In this document: in pieces, positions 32,196 through 40,677 of the stretch | How positions within the stretch are numbered: position 1 is the first letter of the stretch | Layout of the letters: every line of letters begins with the position of its first letter | DNA from: Streptomyces bluensis | GTDB lineage: Bacteria; Actinomycetota; Actinomycetes; Streptomycetales; Streptomycetaceae | DNA length: 64,000 nucleotides | Assembly (NCBI RefSeq): GCF_014650715.1 | Contig: NZ_BMVM01000011.1 | Span: 222,688-286,687, forward strand | Reading direction: 5' to 3' | The notes under the pieces: generated by a model | Told to the model about the DNA's origin: nothing | What the model saw: only the letters and a program-made list of their open reading frames with translations | The model's database searches: none | Translations under genes and position numbers: made by a program

Positions 32196-33433
32196 GAGCC
32201 CGTGTCGGACCCAGGCACGCACGCCGAACGGTCCCCACCCTGTTGCGCGGCATCTACCTGCCGCGCAGCATGGATGCCGCCGCTTCCGCCATGACGACGT
32301 ACGGCATACCCCTGCTGGTCCTGGCCACCACGAACTCCGCCGCCCTGACCGGGCTGGCGTTCGCACTGGAGTGGATTCCCCGCCTGGCGGCGTTCGCGCT
32401 GGCCGGATCCCTGGTCGACCGACACGGCACCACCCGTGTCTTCCGCCTCGCCTCAGCGGCGCGAGCACTCGTGGTGGTGACCGCCGCGCTCGTCCTGCCG
32501 AATCAGAACGATCCCGTCGCCGCCATCGTCACCGTTCTGCTACTCGCCGCCGGCACCGGCGCGCTCACCGAGTTCTCCTACGTCGCCGCCGAGACCGCGG
32601 GTGCCGTGGCCAGCCGCGAAGCCGGCGTGCGTGCCCACCGTGTGCAGGCGGTCCTGCTCGGCATCGACCAGACGGCGACGTTGGGCGGCCCCGCGCTCGC
32701 CGGACTGCTGCTCCACTTCACGGGCGCCACCGGAATGCTGACTGCGATCGCCTGTTTCTCCCTCCTCTGCTGTGCCCTCGTTCCGTGCCGGAGACTGCGC
32801 GAACAGGCTCGCGAGGCAGTCAGCGTCCGGAAGGGGCTGCGCACAGGCTGGTCGACACTTCGGTCGTTGCCCGCACTCAGCTGGCTGGTGACCGGCCTGA
32901 CCCTGTCCAATCTGGCGGTCGGACTCCTGCAGGCCGCCGCCCCGGTGATCGTGGTCAAGCAACTCGGGCACACCAGCGCCGACGTGGGCCTCATCTGGTC
33001 TGCCGCCGCCCTCGCCTCCCTCGCAGCGATCGCCGTCTGCCGCAAAACCATCGACCGCTACGGCCTGTGGCCGGTGGGCGCCGTCTCCGCGGCGATCGCT
33101 GCCACTGCATGCTTGACCATCTCCCTCACCCACGCCTACAGCGCCTATCTCGCACTCACCGCTGTCCTCATGGCCGGCGAAGGCGGCCTGACCGTGGTGC
33201 TGCGCACCCTGCGCACCCACCTCATCCCGCCGGAAGTGTTCGGCGCCACTCTCTCGCTGACCATCCTGCTGCTCCTGCTGCCCTTCCCCCTCGCCGGAAT
33301 CCTCGTCGCCGCCGTACCGCCCTCGCTGCTCGGCCACGCGATCACCGGCTGCGCGGTCCTGCAGGCCCTCGGTCTCGCCGTCACCTTCGTGCGCCTGCGC
33401 ACCCTCCCCGGCCTGCGCACCTCCTTCGCCTGA
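32192..33433 (+). CDS. MFS exporter
   Basis: 413 residues from a GTG overlapping the previous stop. Twelve hydrophobic segments and MFS signatures: FALEWIPRLAAFALAGSLVDRHGTTR-like motif A region (AGSLVDRHG), TLGGPALAGLLLHFTG after helix 5, and VGLIWSAAALASLAAI in the second half. Related to the macrolide-efflux/enterobactin-exporter type. In context with an ATP-grasp ligase two genes on, it could export the product. Confidence 0.85.
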   Translation: MRARVGPRHARRTVPTLLRGIYLPRSMDAAASAMTTYGIPLLVLATTNSAALTGLAFALEWIPRLAAFALAGSLVDRHGTTRVFRLASAARALVVVTAALVLPNQNDPVAAIVTVLLLAAGTGALTEFSYVAAETAGAVASREAGVRAHRVQAVLLGIDQTATLGGPALAGLLLHFTGATGMLTAIACFSLLCCALVPCRRLREQAREAVSVRKGLRTGWSTLRSLPALSWLVTGLTLSNLAVGLLQAAAPVIVVKQLGHTSADVGLIWSAAALASLAAIAVCRKTIDRYGLWPVGAVSAAIAATACLTISLTHAYSAYLALTAVLMAGEGGLTVVLRTLRTHLIPPEVFGATLSLTILLLLLPFPLAGILVAAVPPSLLGHAITGCAVLQALGLAVTFVRLRTLPGLRTSFA

Positions 33434-33482
33434 ACCCTCGGCCGGCCGCTGCCGACCGCTCGTCCTCACGGAGACCGCCCCG

Positions 33483-33896
33483 ATGCCCACGCCCCACGCC
33501 TGCGCCCACCAGACCCCCGGGCCGGTAACCCGTCCGTCGCACCGTGCGGGATCGAGGCCCACGATCACGGACCGCTTCCTCGCCTTTGACGCCCAGCACC
33601 CATACGTCTACCGGGCGTTGGAACGCCTGACAGCCCAGCGGCTGGCCTCCGGAGCCACCCGCATCGGGCTCAAGGCCCTCTTCGAAGACCTGCGCTGGCA
33701 GCTGCCCGAGGGCATCCGCGGCCTCAACAACAACTTCACCGCCCTGTACGCACGGAAGCTGATCGCCGATCACCCCCACTGGGCGACGTCGACGAACGCC
33801 CTGACCCGCCCGGGAGCCCAGCTCTCGACCGTCTTCTCTCTTCCCCCTGTTTGGAGCCCTGCTTGCCCTCTCGTACCGGTAACCCGGTCGTCCTGA
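33483..33896 (+). CDS. Hypothetical protein, phage/plasmid type
   Basis: 137 residues from an ATG at 33483 with GGAG upstream. Core TDRFLAFDAQHPYVYRAL, RIGLKALFEDLRWQLPEG and NNNFTALYARKLIADHPHW. The same pattern (FxxFDxxNPxVY..., IKxLxExxRW, LNNxxxxxYAR) is common in small actinobacteriophage and plasmid proteins of unknown function. Its last 11 codons overlap the next gene in another frame. Confidence 0.75.
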   Translation: MPTPHACAHQTPGPVTRPSHRAGSRPTITDRFLAFDAQHPYVYRALERLTAQRLASGATRIGLKALFEDLRWQLPEGIRGLNNNFTALYARKLIADHPHWATSTNALTRPGAQLSTVFSLPPVWSPACPLVPVTRSS

Positions 33897-35146
33897 TCGT
33901 TGCCGCCGCGGACATGGAGGCCGAGGCGTACCGCGGCTTTTGCCTACGGAACATCGCCGCTCACTACGACGTGGTCTTGATCACCAGCGTCGAACCGACG
34001 TGGGAGCGCGCCTTCATCACCGACTGGGAAGTCGCCGACCCCACGGACCAGGCCGCCCTGACCACGGCCGGCCAGGCGTTGGCCGCTCGCCACCAGCTGG
34101 CCGGGATTACGACCTGGACCGAGTGGTACCTCGTTCCCGTCGCGCGCCTCGCCCGCCGGCTCGGCCTGCCGGCCAACCCTCCCGAGGTGATGCAGGGCTG
34201 CCGCAACAAGGCCACCGCACGCGCTCTCTTCGCCCGCCACGGCGTTCCCTCGGCCGCATCCGCCCGGGGCCGCACCGTTGAGGAGGCCGCGCAGGCCGCA
34301 GCACGGATCAGCTACCCGGTGGTCCTCAAACCCGCCGCGCATGCAGCCAGCATCGGCGTGATCCGCGTCAACACTCCCGGCGAACTGCCCTCCGCGTACG
34401 CGATCGCCGCCCAGGCGGCAGGACGTGGCGTGGAGAGCAACGAGGTCCTGGTCGAGGAGTACCTCGACGGGGACGAGGTGAGCGTCGAGTGCGCCACCTT
34501 CCAGGGCCAGACCACGGTCGTCGCCGTCACCCGCAAGACCGTCGGCCTGGAGCCCTACTTCGAGGAACTCGCCCACACGGTGGACGCGGCCGACCCGCTG
34601 CTGGCCACCGTGGCCCCGGCCGCCGAAGCCGCGATCGCCGCGCTGGGCATCACAGACGGGATCAGCCACGTCGAAATGCGCCTGGTCGACGGCCGCTCGC
34701 GGCTGATCGAGGTCAACGCGCGCCTCGCCGGCGACCTGATCGGCCACCTCGTTCACCTCGCCACCGGCGTCGACCTCGCCCGTGCCGCCGCCGACATCGC
34801 CTGCTCACGTGCCCCCGACCTGACCCCCACCCGCCGCGAGGCTGCCGCCATCCGGTTCATCTACCCCGCCTACTCGGGCCTGCTCACCGCCTGCCGACTC
34901 ACCGACGGCTTTGCCGAGCAGGCCGAGGGACTGGAGCAGGTCCGCTTCCAGCGGCAGGTGGGCGAGCATCTGGTGCTGCCGCAGGACGGCGGCGATCTGT
35001 TCACCGCCCGAATCGGGTTCCTGATGACCACCGGGTCGACCGCCGCCGTCGCTCAGGCGCGCGGCCAGGAGGCGTACCGCCACCTGAATGTTCAGATCAT
35101 CCCCGCTGAGCAGATGGATGAGGCTGGAGAGGGTCTCGCCGCGTGA
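33863..35146 (+). CDS. ATP-grasp carboxylate-amine ligase
   Basis: 427 residues from a TTG at 33863 with GGAG upstream. N-terminal Rossmann-like preATP region (VVLIVAAADMEAEAYR, HYDVVLITSVEPTWERA), then the ATP-grasp core: CRNKATARALFARHGVPS, SYPVVLKPAAHAASIG, VEEYLDGDEVSVECATF, and the metal-binding end RLIEVNARLAGDLIGHLV. The group includes BacD-type amino acid ligases and carbamoyl-phosphate synthetase-like enzymes that join an acyl-phosphate to an amine. The substrate is unknown. Confidence 0.87.
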   Translation: MPSRTGNPVVLIVAAADMEAEAYRGFCLRNIAAHYDVVLITSVEPTWERAFITDWEVADPTDQAALTTAGQALAARHQLAGITTWTEWYLVPVARLARRLGLPANPPEVMQGCRNKATARALFARHGVPSAASARGRTVEEAAQAAARISYPVVLKPAAHAASIGVIRVNTPGELPSAYAIAAQAAGRGVESNEVLVEEYLDGDEVSVECATFQGQTTVVAVTRKTVGLEPYFEELAHTVDAADPLLATVAPAAEAAIAALGITDGISHVEMRLVDGRSRLIEVNARLAGDLIGHLVHLATGVDLARAAADIACSRAPDLTPTRREAAAIRFIYPAYSGLLTACRLTDGFAEQAEGLEQVRFQRQVGEHLVLPQDGGDLFTARIGFLMTTGSTAAVAQARGQEAYRHLNVQIIPAEQMDEAGEGLAA

Positions 35147-35775
35147 GCGACACCGTGGCGACCGAGCTGGTGCGCAGCCGCCGTCTGCTGATCGGGTACT
35201 TCGCCGGTCTCGGTGCCCTGATGGCCGTGTGGGGCGCGCGCATGCCCGCCGTCCAAAAGAGTGCTGGCTTGAGCACCGCCGAGCTCCCTCTGGTCCTGCT
35301 GGCCGCCGCCCTCGGCATGGTCGCCGTCCACCTGCACAGCCTCGACGCGACGACCGCGACCAGCGCGGCAGCGTTCGCCCTCTACAGCGCAGTCATGGCC
35401 GCCGGACGACTCGTCGGCGACCGGCTCACCACCCGCTACGGCGCCCCCGCCCTCGTGCGCACCGGCGCCGCCCTGGCCGCACTCGGCCTCGCCACCGGCC
35501 TGGCCAGCTCCACCATCGCCTTCGCACTTGCCGGGTGGACGGCCTTCGGCCTGGGCCTGTCGGTCACGATCCCCAGTCTGATCACCGCCGCCGGCGCCGG
35601 CGGCCCCCGCGCGGTCGCCACCGTCGCGGTCACCGGCTACGTCGGCCTGCTCGCCGGACCCGCCCTCATCGGCGCCCTCGCCACCACCACCCTGTCGATG
35701 GCGCTGCTGCCCGCCCTCCTCGCAGCCGCAGTCGCCGCCCTGTCCCGCAAAGCCGTGGAGACCCCCGCCCCTTGA
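35143..35775 (+). CDS. MFS transporter with large internal deletion
   Basis: 210 residues from a GTG overlapping the previous stop. It starts like a normal MFS protein (LLIGYFAGLGALMAVWGARM, helices 1-2) but after LVLLAAALGMV it jumps to AVHLHSLDATTATSAAAFAL and YSAVMAAGRLVGDRLTTRYG, which belongs to helices 7-8 of sugar-type MFS transporters. About 150-190 residues are missing in frame. Seven or so helices remain, so transport activity is doubtful. It was probably part of the same export/biosynthesis cassette. Confidence 0.75.
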   Translation: MSDTVATELVRSRRLLIGYFAGLGALMAVWGARMPAVQKSAGLSTAELPLVLLAAALGMVAVHLHSLDATTATSAAAFALYSAVMAAGRLVGDRLTTRYGAPALVRTGAALAALGLATGLASSTIAFALAGWTAFGLGLSVTIPSLITAAGAGGPRAVATVAVTGYVGLLAGPALIGALATTTLSMALLPALLAAAVAALSRKAVETPAP

Positions 35776-36755
35776 CCAGCACTTCCCTTACGCAGACCCG
35801 CGCGGACGCCGTGATCATCGACTACAACGGTGTTCTGGGCCGACAGCCCACCTCCGCCATGTGGACCCGCCTCGCCGACCTCGCCGAGTGGCCCAGCGGG
35901 CAAGTGGCCTCCTTCCAGGACGCCTTCTGGGCACCCCGGGAGGCGTACGACGCCGGAGAACTCAGCGATCTCGCCTACTGGGCCAAGGTCCTCGGTCACC
36001 ACCCCGGCGCACGGTGGCTGCGCACCCTGCGCACAGCCGACACCGCCATGTGGATCCGCACCGACGACCGCGTCCTCGACATCCTGCGCCGCGCCCGCGC
36101 CGCGGGGCTGCCCATGGTGCTGCTCTCCAACGCCCCGCACTTCCTGAGCGATGCCCTTGATGCCACCGACTGGCGGCGCGAGCTGATGACCGACGCCCTG
36201 TACTCGGCCCGCCTGGGCCTGTGCAAGCCCGACCCGGTCGCCTACGAACACGCCCTCGCGGCCACCGGCATCGCCGATCCCGGACGCGTGCTGTTCGTCG
36301 ACGATCGCGACGACAACTGCCAGGCCGCCGCCGAGCTGGGCCTGCGCACCCTGCACTACACCGGCCAACCATCCGACATGGCCGAGCGTTGCTTTCCGCC
36401 GGCCCGGCCTCCATGCGCCCGCCAGCAGCTCCGCGCGGCACGAGCCGCTGATCTCGTTTTCCCTTGCTCGACACCACCGCTGACCCCAGGACCCTTGTGC
36501 CCGATACCGAAGAGATCGACGGCGACGTCTTCGTCTCTCCCCGCTACCTCGCCGGCAGCACCGCCATCGGCGACCCCGCGCTCGAGCCGCTCCTCGCGCT
36601 CGGCTTCGACCTGCGTAACGATGACCTCGGCAACGCCTACGTCACCGCGCCCGACCACCGCATCCGACTCGGGTTCCTGCCCGAGGGAGACGACGACGGA
36701 CTGTGGCGGATCAACGCCTACCGCGACCGCTTCGGCCCGCCCGCATGGGGCGTGA
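35772..36755 (+). CDS. HAD-family hydrolase with over-extended frame
   Basis: TTG at 35772 overlaps the previous stop. Residues 10-210 are a HAD phosphatase: ADAVIIDYNGVLGRQ (nucleophile Asp), PMVLLSNAPHF (motif II Ser/Asn), LGLCKPDPVAYEHAL (motif III Lys) and RVLFVDDRDDNCQAA (motif IV Asp pair). The domain ends near 36400, but the frame stays open to 36755, overlapping the DUF317 gene by 259 bases. A TGA at 36481 in another frame suggests a lost or shifted stop. The second Asp of DxD is Asn, as in many non-phosphatase or haloacid-type members. Confidence 0.75.
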   Translation: MTSTSLTQTRADAVIIDYNGVLGRQPTSAMWTRLADLAEWPSGQVASFQDAFWAPREAYDAGELSDLAYWAKVLGHHPGARWLRTLRTADTAMWIRTDDRVLDILRRARAAGLPMVLLSNAPHFLSDALDATDWRRELMTDALYSARLGLCKPDPVAYEHALAATGIADPGRVLFVDDRDDNCQAAAELGLRTLHYTGQPSDMAERCFPPARPPCARQQLRAARAADLVFPCSTPPLTPGPLCPIPKRSTATSSSLPATSPAAPPSATPRSSRSSRSASTCVTMTSATPTSPRPTTASDSGSCPRETTTDCGGSTPTATASARPHGA

Positions 36756-37369
36756 GCTTCAACGACATGGCACCCACCGAGTTCGTCACCGCCTTTACCA
36801 CCGCCCTCGCCCAGGCATACACAGCCGGCCCTGACGTCTATCTCGCCCCGCCCGACCTGAAGGACCCTGAGCTCGGCGCCTTCGACGCTGTTGTCCCGTT
36901 GATCAAGAACGGCTGGCAGTTCCAGCACCCGCGCTGGGGCGTGATGGAACTGAAGCCCCTCGACGGGATGGCCACCTGCGAATACACCACCGGCCGCCTC
37001 GACCCGGAGAAGGAACTGACCACCCTTCAGGCCCGCTGGCACTTGTGGGGAGGGCCGAAGAGCGGCCACGCCCGCTGGTACGCCACCGCCTCCACCCACA
37101 CGCCGACCGCCCTGGTCAAGGCCATCACTCAGAGCGTGGCCGACCCGGCACCGCTGCCGCGCTGGAAGGATGGCATGCTGCCCTGGCTGCGCGAGTCCGC
37201 ACAGCTCACCCCCGTCACGCCACCCGCACCGCCGGTTCCCACGCCCCTCGACGTCCAGCGCGCCGCCGCCCGCCGCCCGCCGGCCCTTGGGACCCGCAGC
37301 GTTCCGCGCTGGAGCACCACCACGGAAGTCACGGCTCCCACCTCAGCCCGTACCAGCCCACGCCGCTGA
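36497..37369 (+). CDS. DUF317 family protein, two domains
   Basis: 290 residues from a GTG at 36497 with AGGA upstream. Both DUF317 repeats are clear: FVSPRYLAGSTAIGD with AWGVSFNDMAPTEFVTAF, and WQFQHPRWGVMELKPLD with ARWYATASTHTPTALVKAI. A Pro/Arg/Ser tail ends SARTSPRR. The YxSPRYLAG start is the most conserved feature of this family. Confidence 0.87.
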   Translation: MPDTEEIDGDVFVSPRYLAGSTAIGDPALEPLLALGFDLRNDDLGNAYVTAPDHRIRLGFLPEGDDDGLWRINAYRDRFGPPAWGVSFNDMAPTEFVTAFTTALAQAYTAGPDVYLAPPDLKDPELGAFDAVVPLIKNGWQFQHPRWGVMELKPLDGMATCEYTTGRLDPEKELTTLQARWHLWGGPKSGHARWYATASTHTPTALVKAITQSVADPAPLPRWKDGMLPWLRESAQLTPVTPPAPPVPTPLDVQRAAARRPPALGTRSVPRWSTTTEVTAPTSARTSPRR

Positions 37370-37410
37370 ACCGGCCTCTCCTGCCCCGCACGTCATAAGG
37401 CAACCCGTAA

Positions 37411-37905
37411 GTGTCCCTGCACGCCCAGCAGTTCTTCACCAAGCACCTCACGCTCCCGTTCACCGAGAGCACCGTCGTCGGCAACACCTACTACGCCACC
37501 CCGCTGCCCAACTCCGTACTGCGGCTGCGGATCGACTTCTCGCGCACCATCCGCGAAAACGAGTACGACGGTCTGCGTCTTGCCGTCGTCCACCCCGAGA
37601 AGGGGGACGTCGACGCCGTGGTCCTCACTTTCGAAGAGCACGACACCTTCGCACGGCGCGACGCCGCACGTGAAGTCCAACCCGGCCACAGCGGCTACGC
37701 CCGCATCCTCGACCTGCGCCACCACAACCGCCAGCCGCCGTGGAGCGGTGCGGACGTCGGCCAACTGCGGGCCGCGATCGAGCAGTACACGCAGGTCTGG
37801 TTCCCCGGAGCCTGGACGACCACCGCGCGCTCCCGGCCGGCGGCCCGTACGGCGCGCAACATCCCCACAGCCCCGGCCAGCCCCACAGCAACCCGAACAC
37901 GCTGA
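37411..37905 (+). CDS. Hypothetical protein
   Basis: 164 residues from a GTG at 37411. The first 130 residues look beta-rich and well folded: QQFFTKHLTLPFTESTV, SVLRLRIDFSRTIREN, GLRLAVVHPEKGDVDAV, VLTFEEHDTFARRD, then IEQYTQVWFPGAW. A tail ending PTATRTR follows. No family recognised; commonly seen near DUF317 genes. Confidence 0.7.
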   Translation: MSLHAQQFFTKHLTLPFTESTVVGNTYYATPLPNSVLRLRIDFSRTIRENEYDGLRLAVVHPEKGDVDAVVLTFEEHDTFARRDAAREVQPGHSGYARILDLRHHNRQPPWSGADVGQLRAAIEQYTQVWFPGAWTTTARSRPAARTARNIPTAPASPTATRTR

Positions 37906-37929
37906 CCTGCTCCCCGAACACGGAGACCC

Positions 37930-38439
37930 ATGCCCCCGCCCCGCTGGCTGTCCCTCCGGCGACGGCCGCAACCCGAGGCCACCCGCACCGTCGAACCCGA
38001 TTCCCGTACCCCGCCGGGACCGCAGGGCCCATGGCTCGCGGACCCGGACTTCTCCGCCCGGCTGCATTCCGCCACGCTGACCCTGCTCGACTTGGTCGAG
38101 GACGTCATGCACGACGACTTCACGATGACCGAGGCCATCGACGGCTTCCGCTACCACGCCGCTGACCTTCTCAACATTCCCGACCAGTACGGCATACTCG
38201 TCGAAGCCGAGGCAGCCGCCCAGATCGTCCAAGCCGCCGGCCTGCCCGCCGGCCCGCTCTTCGGCCCCACCATCGCCCAGTGCCTGGCCCGCATCGAGAC
38301 ACTGTCCATCGAAGACCAGGAAAAGCTCGTACGAGCAGCGGCCCGCCGCTACGCGACCACCACGCCGTCACGCCGCCCGGCACGAACACGTCAAGTACCG
38401 GCTGCCCCAGCGGTCCAGCCTCGGCGCCTTACCCGCTGA
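37930..38439 (+). CDS. Small helical hypothetical protein
   Basis: 169 residues from an ATG at 37930 with GGAG upstream. A disordered Pro/Arg N-terminus leads to DFSARLHSATLTLLDLVED, MTEAIDGFRYHAADLLN, AEAAAQIVQAAGLPAG and IEDQEKLVRAAARRYA. Tail ends PRRLTR. Probably a helical bundle; no recognised domain. Confidence 0.7.
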   Translation: MPPPRWLSLRRRPQPEATRTVEPDSRTPPGPQGPWLADPDFSARLHSATLTLLDLVEDVMHDDFTMTEAIDGFRYHAADLLNIPDQYGILVEAEAAAQIVQAAGLPAGPLFGPTIAQCLARIETLSIEDQEKLVRAAARRYATTTPSRRPARTRQVPAAPAVQPRRLTR

Positions 38440-38501
38440 CCGGCCTCACCCTTCAACCGACGGGCAGCCCCGCCCGCGTCCTACTCAGGAGAGTCCCCTT
38501 C

Positions 38502-39521
38502 TTGCACACCCGCTCTGCCCGCCGTCTTCCTGCCGCAGCCGTCAGCCTCGCCGCCGTGGCCGGCACTGTGTCCCTGGCTCCGACCGCCGCGGCACAGACC
38601 TCCGAGCCGACCCCGTCCACCTCCATTGTCCCGCTGAGCGCGGCTGAGACAGGCGGGGTCACCATCCTGAAGAAAGATCCCGGAGGAGACGCCCTCCCCG
38701 GTGCTTCGTTCACCCTGTTTGACTCCGAAGGCCAGCAGGCCGCCAGCGGCGAGACCAACGCCGACGGCCAACTGGCCTTCGAAGACCTCCCGCCGGGGGT
38801 CTACCGGCTCAAGGAGGTCTCCAGCGGCAGCCCGCTGCATGACGTCGTCGACGATCAGGACGTCATTGTCACCCCCGGCGCGGACACGCCGCTGATGATC
38901 ACCGACCCCTTCAAGCCCGCCACGGTCACCCTGAAGGCCAGGGACAGCAAGAGCGGCAAGCTGCTGCCCGGATCCACTGTCAACATCGGCACCGGTGACA
39001 CCACCGTTCTCACGCTCACCACCGGCGCAGGCGGCACCGCCTCCGCGAAGCTGCCAGTCAACAGCCGTACCGGCACCACCTTCTGGGTCAAGCAGACCAA
39101 GGCACCGGCCGGATACGAGCTCTACGAGCCCTCGAAGAGCTTCACCGCCAAGCCCGGCAGCCCGGTCACCGTAACCGTCACCAACGCCAAGACCACCAGC
39201 ACAACACTGGCGCCCAGCTCCTCCGAGAGGCCGTCCGACAGGCCGACCACCGACGAGTCCACGTCGGACAAGCCGAACCCGGACCAGGGTGATAGCACGC
39301 CCCCGTCGTCCACGTTGCCGTCCGACACCGCGGTCGTCGCCAAGACTGCGACGAGCACTGCGGCCCCCGCCCGCAAGGGCACGCTCGCCCACACCGGCGC
39401 TGAGGCCACCCCACGGCTGCTCGGCGGCGCCGGCATCCTCCTCGCCGCCGGAGGAGGCGCCGTCTTCGTGGCACGGCGCCGCCGAGTCGACGACGACAGC
39501 GACGGCCCTTCCCCGGGCTGA
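38502..39521 (+). CDS. Wall-anchored SpaA/prealbumin-like surface protein
   Basis: 339 residues from a TTG at 38502 with AGGAG upstream. Signal peptide (RRLPAAAVSLAAVAGTVS), then two Cna_B/SpaA-type beta domains: VTILKKDPGGDALPGASF, with GETNADGQLAFEDLPPG, and VTLKARDSKSGKLLPGST, with GYELYEPSKSF. A Ser/Thr/Pro stalk is followed by LAHTGAEATPRLLGGAG, a hydrophobic helix and RRRRV, i.e. a sortase-E type LAxTG anchor. Such isopeptide-domain proteins act as adhesins; at the end of a conjugation operon it may aid mating-pair contact. Confidence 0.88.
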   Translation: MHTRSARRLPAAAVSLAAVAGTVSLAPTAAAQTSEPTPSTSIVPLSAAETGGVTILKKDPGGDALPGASFTLFDSEGQQAASGETNADGQLAFEDLPPGVYRLKEVSSGSPLHDVVDDQDVIVTPGADTPLMITDPFKPATVTLKARDSKSGKLLPGSTVNIGTGDTTVLTLTTGAGGTASAKLPVNSRTGTTFWVKQTKAPAGYELYEPSKSFTAKPGSPVTVTVTNAKTTSTTLAPSSSERPSDRPTTDESTSDKPNPDQGDSTPPSSTLPSDTAVVAKTATSTAAPARKGTLAHTGAEATPRLLGGAGILLAAGGGAVFVARRRRVDDDSDGPSPG

Positions 39522-39544
39522 CACAACCTGCGAGCAGCTGCCAT

Positions 39545-39577
39545 AAACCCCCGGAGTTCTCGCGATTCCGGGGGTTT
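39545..39577 (+). terminator. Rho-independent-like terminator
   Basis: AAACCCCCGGA (39545-39555) pairs with TCCGGGGGTTT (39567-39577), a 10-11 bp stem closing 24 bases after the surface-protein stop. Marks the end of the plus-strand conjugative operon. Confidence 0.8.
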
Positions 39578-39596
39578 CGCGTTTCCGATAAACGGG

Positions 39597-39710
39597 CTAT
39601 CTGGTGGACGTCGCAGCACGGGCCAGAAGCCATTTGAGGATCACCGCTCGGTAGACGGCCGTTGCGTGGTCGAGGAGTTGCTCCTCATGCCGCTTCTGAA
39701 GGTTCGGCAT
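39597..39710 (-). CDS. Possible 37-residue peptide or gene remnant
   Basis: ATG at 39710: MPNLQKRHEEQLLDHATAVY then RAVILKWLLARAATSTR and stop. It reads like a short amphipathic helix, but lacks a clear ribosome-binding site and could be a remnant of a longer gene. Low confidence. Confidence 0.3.
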   Translation of the reverse strand: MPNLQKRHEEQLLDHATAVYRAVILKWLLARAATSTR

Positions 39711-39761
39711 GCCGCGAACGTCGAGATCGGAGACAGACAGGCCGCGGATTCTGCACAGACT

Positions 39762-40615
39762 TCACTCGCGTGAGCCGTGGATGCCGCGGCCGTCTCGCCG
39801 AAGGAACTCGCGGGCACCCCGCAGCTTGGTCCGCAAACGCTCCTGTGTGGCGCAGCCGTCGAGGCGAACATCGAGGGGGCCCGGCAGCGGCGTGTCGGCA
39901 CGTCGCCCAGCAGGAAGCCGCGCGGCGTCCAGTCCATCGCGCCGGGCAATCAGCAGGCCGAGGTCGTACCGGCTGAGGGCGTCCGGTCCGGCTAGGTGGA
40001 ACACGCCAGCCGCGTCGGACAACGCGAGCTCCAACAAGGCGGCGGCCAAGTCCTCGACGTGCACCGGGCAGCGGATGTCGTCGGTAAACAGGACGCCGTC
40101 ACGTGTGCCAGCCGCAAGGGCGTGTACGGCGCGCTCGTGCACCGACCGGCCGTGCCCGATGATCAGTGAGGTGCGTGCCACGGTGGCGCTTGGCACGAGG
40201 AGTCGCACGGCCGTCTCGGCAGCGGCCTTCGCTGCGCCGTACGGGGTGATCGGGTCCGGAACGCATGTCTCGTCGTAGTGGACGCGAGCCGGAGAACACG
40301 GCGTCGCATGGAGACATGCACCAGGCGGCACCCTTGCTCCGAGGCGGCCATCGCCACGCGGACCGCGCCGTCTGCGGTGACCGCCCAGTCGGACTTGCCG
40401 CTCGATGCGTTGATGACGACCGGAGCAGCCACGTCGCTGATCACCCTGGCGACCCGCGCGGGGTCTCGGACGTCGAGGGCATGCCACGTGGCCTGCAGGG
40501 CGGCGTCGGAGCGGGTGGTGGCGAACGTCGCGGCGGTCTCGTGTCCCGCCGCCGTGGCCAGGCGGACCAACTCGGTACCAAGGAAACCGCTGCCGCCTAT
40601 GATCAGAACCCTCAT
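39762..40615 (-). pseudogene. NAD-dependent epimerase/RmlD-like reductase, two frameshifts
   Basis: ATG at 40615 opens a perfect short-chain dehydrogenase start, MRVLIIGGSGFLGTELVRLA, and runs to CRLVHVS near 40310. The expected 'SSDAVFSG' block is one frame over (CDAVFSGSR), and the sequence moves again near 40278 to VHYDETCVPDPITPYGAAKA, with the catalytic YxxxK region TPYGAAK. It ends at 39762. Closest to dTDP-4-dehydrorhamnose reductase-like enzymes. Two opposite breaks within 40 bases leave no functional product unless they are errors. Confidence 0.75.
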
Positions 40616-40677
40616 AGATCGACATGTTATGGGGCGGCGCAGCAGCCTCGGTGCCGTGTCCCGTTATCGCCGTCGGG

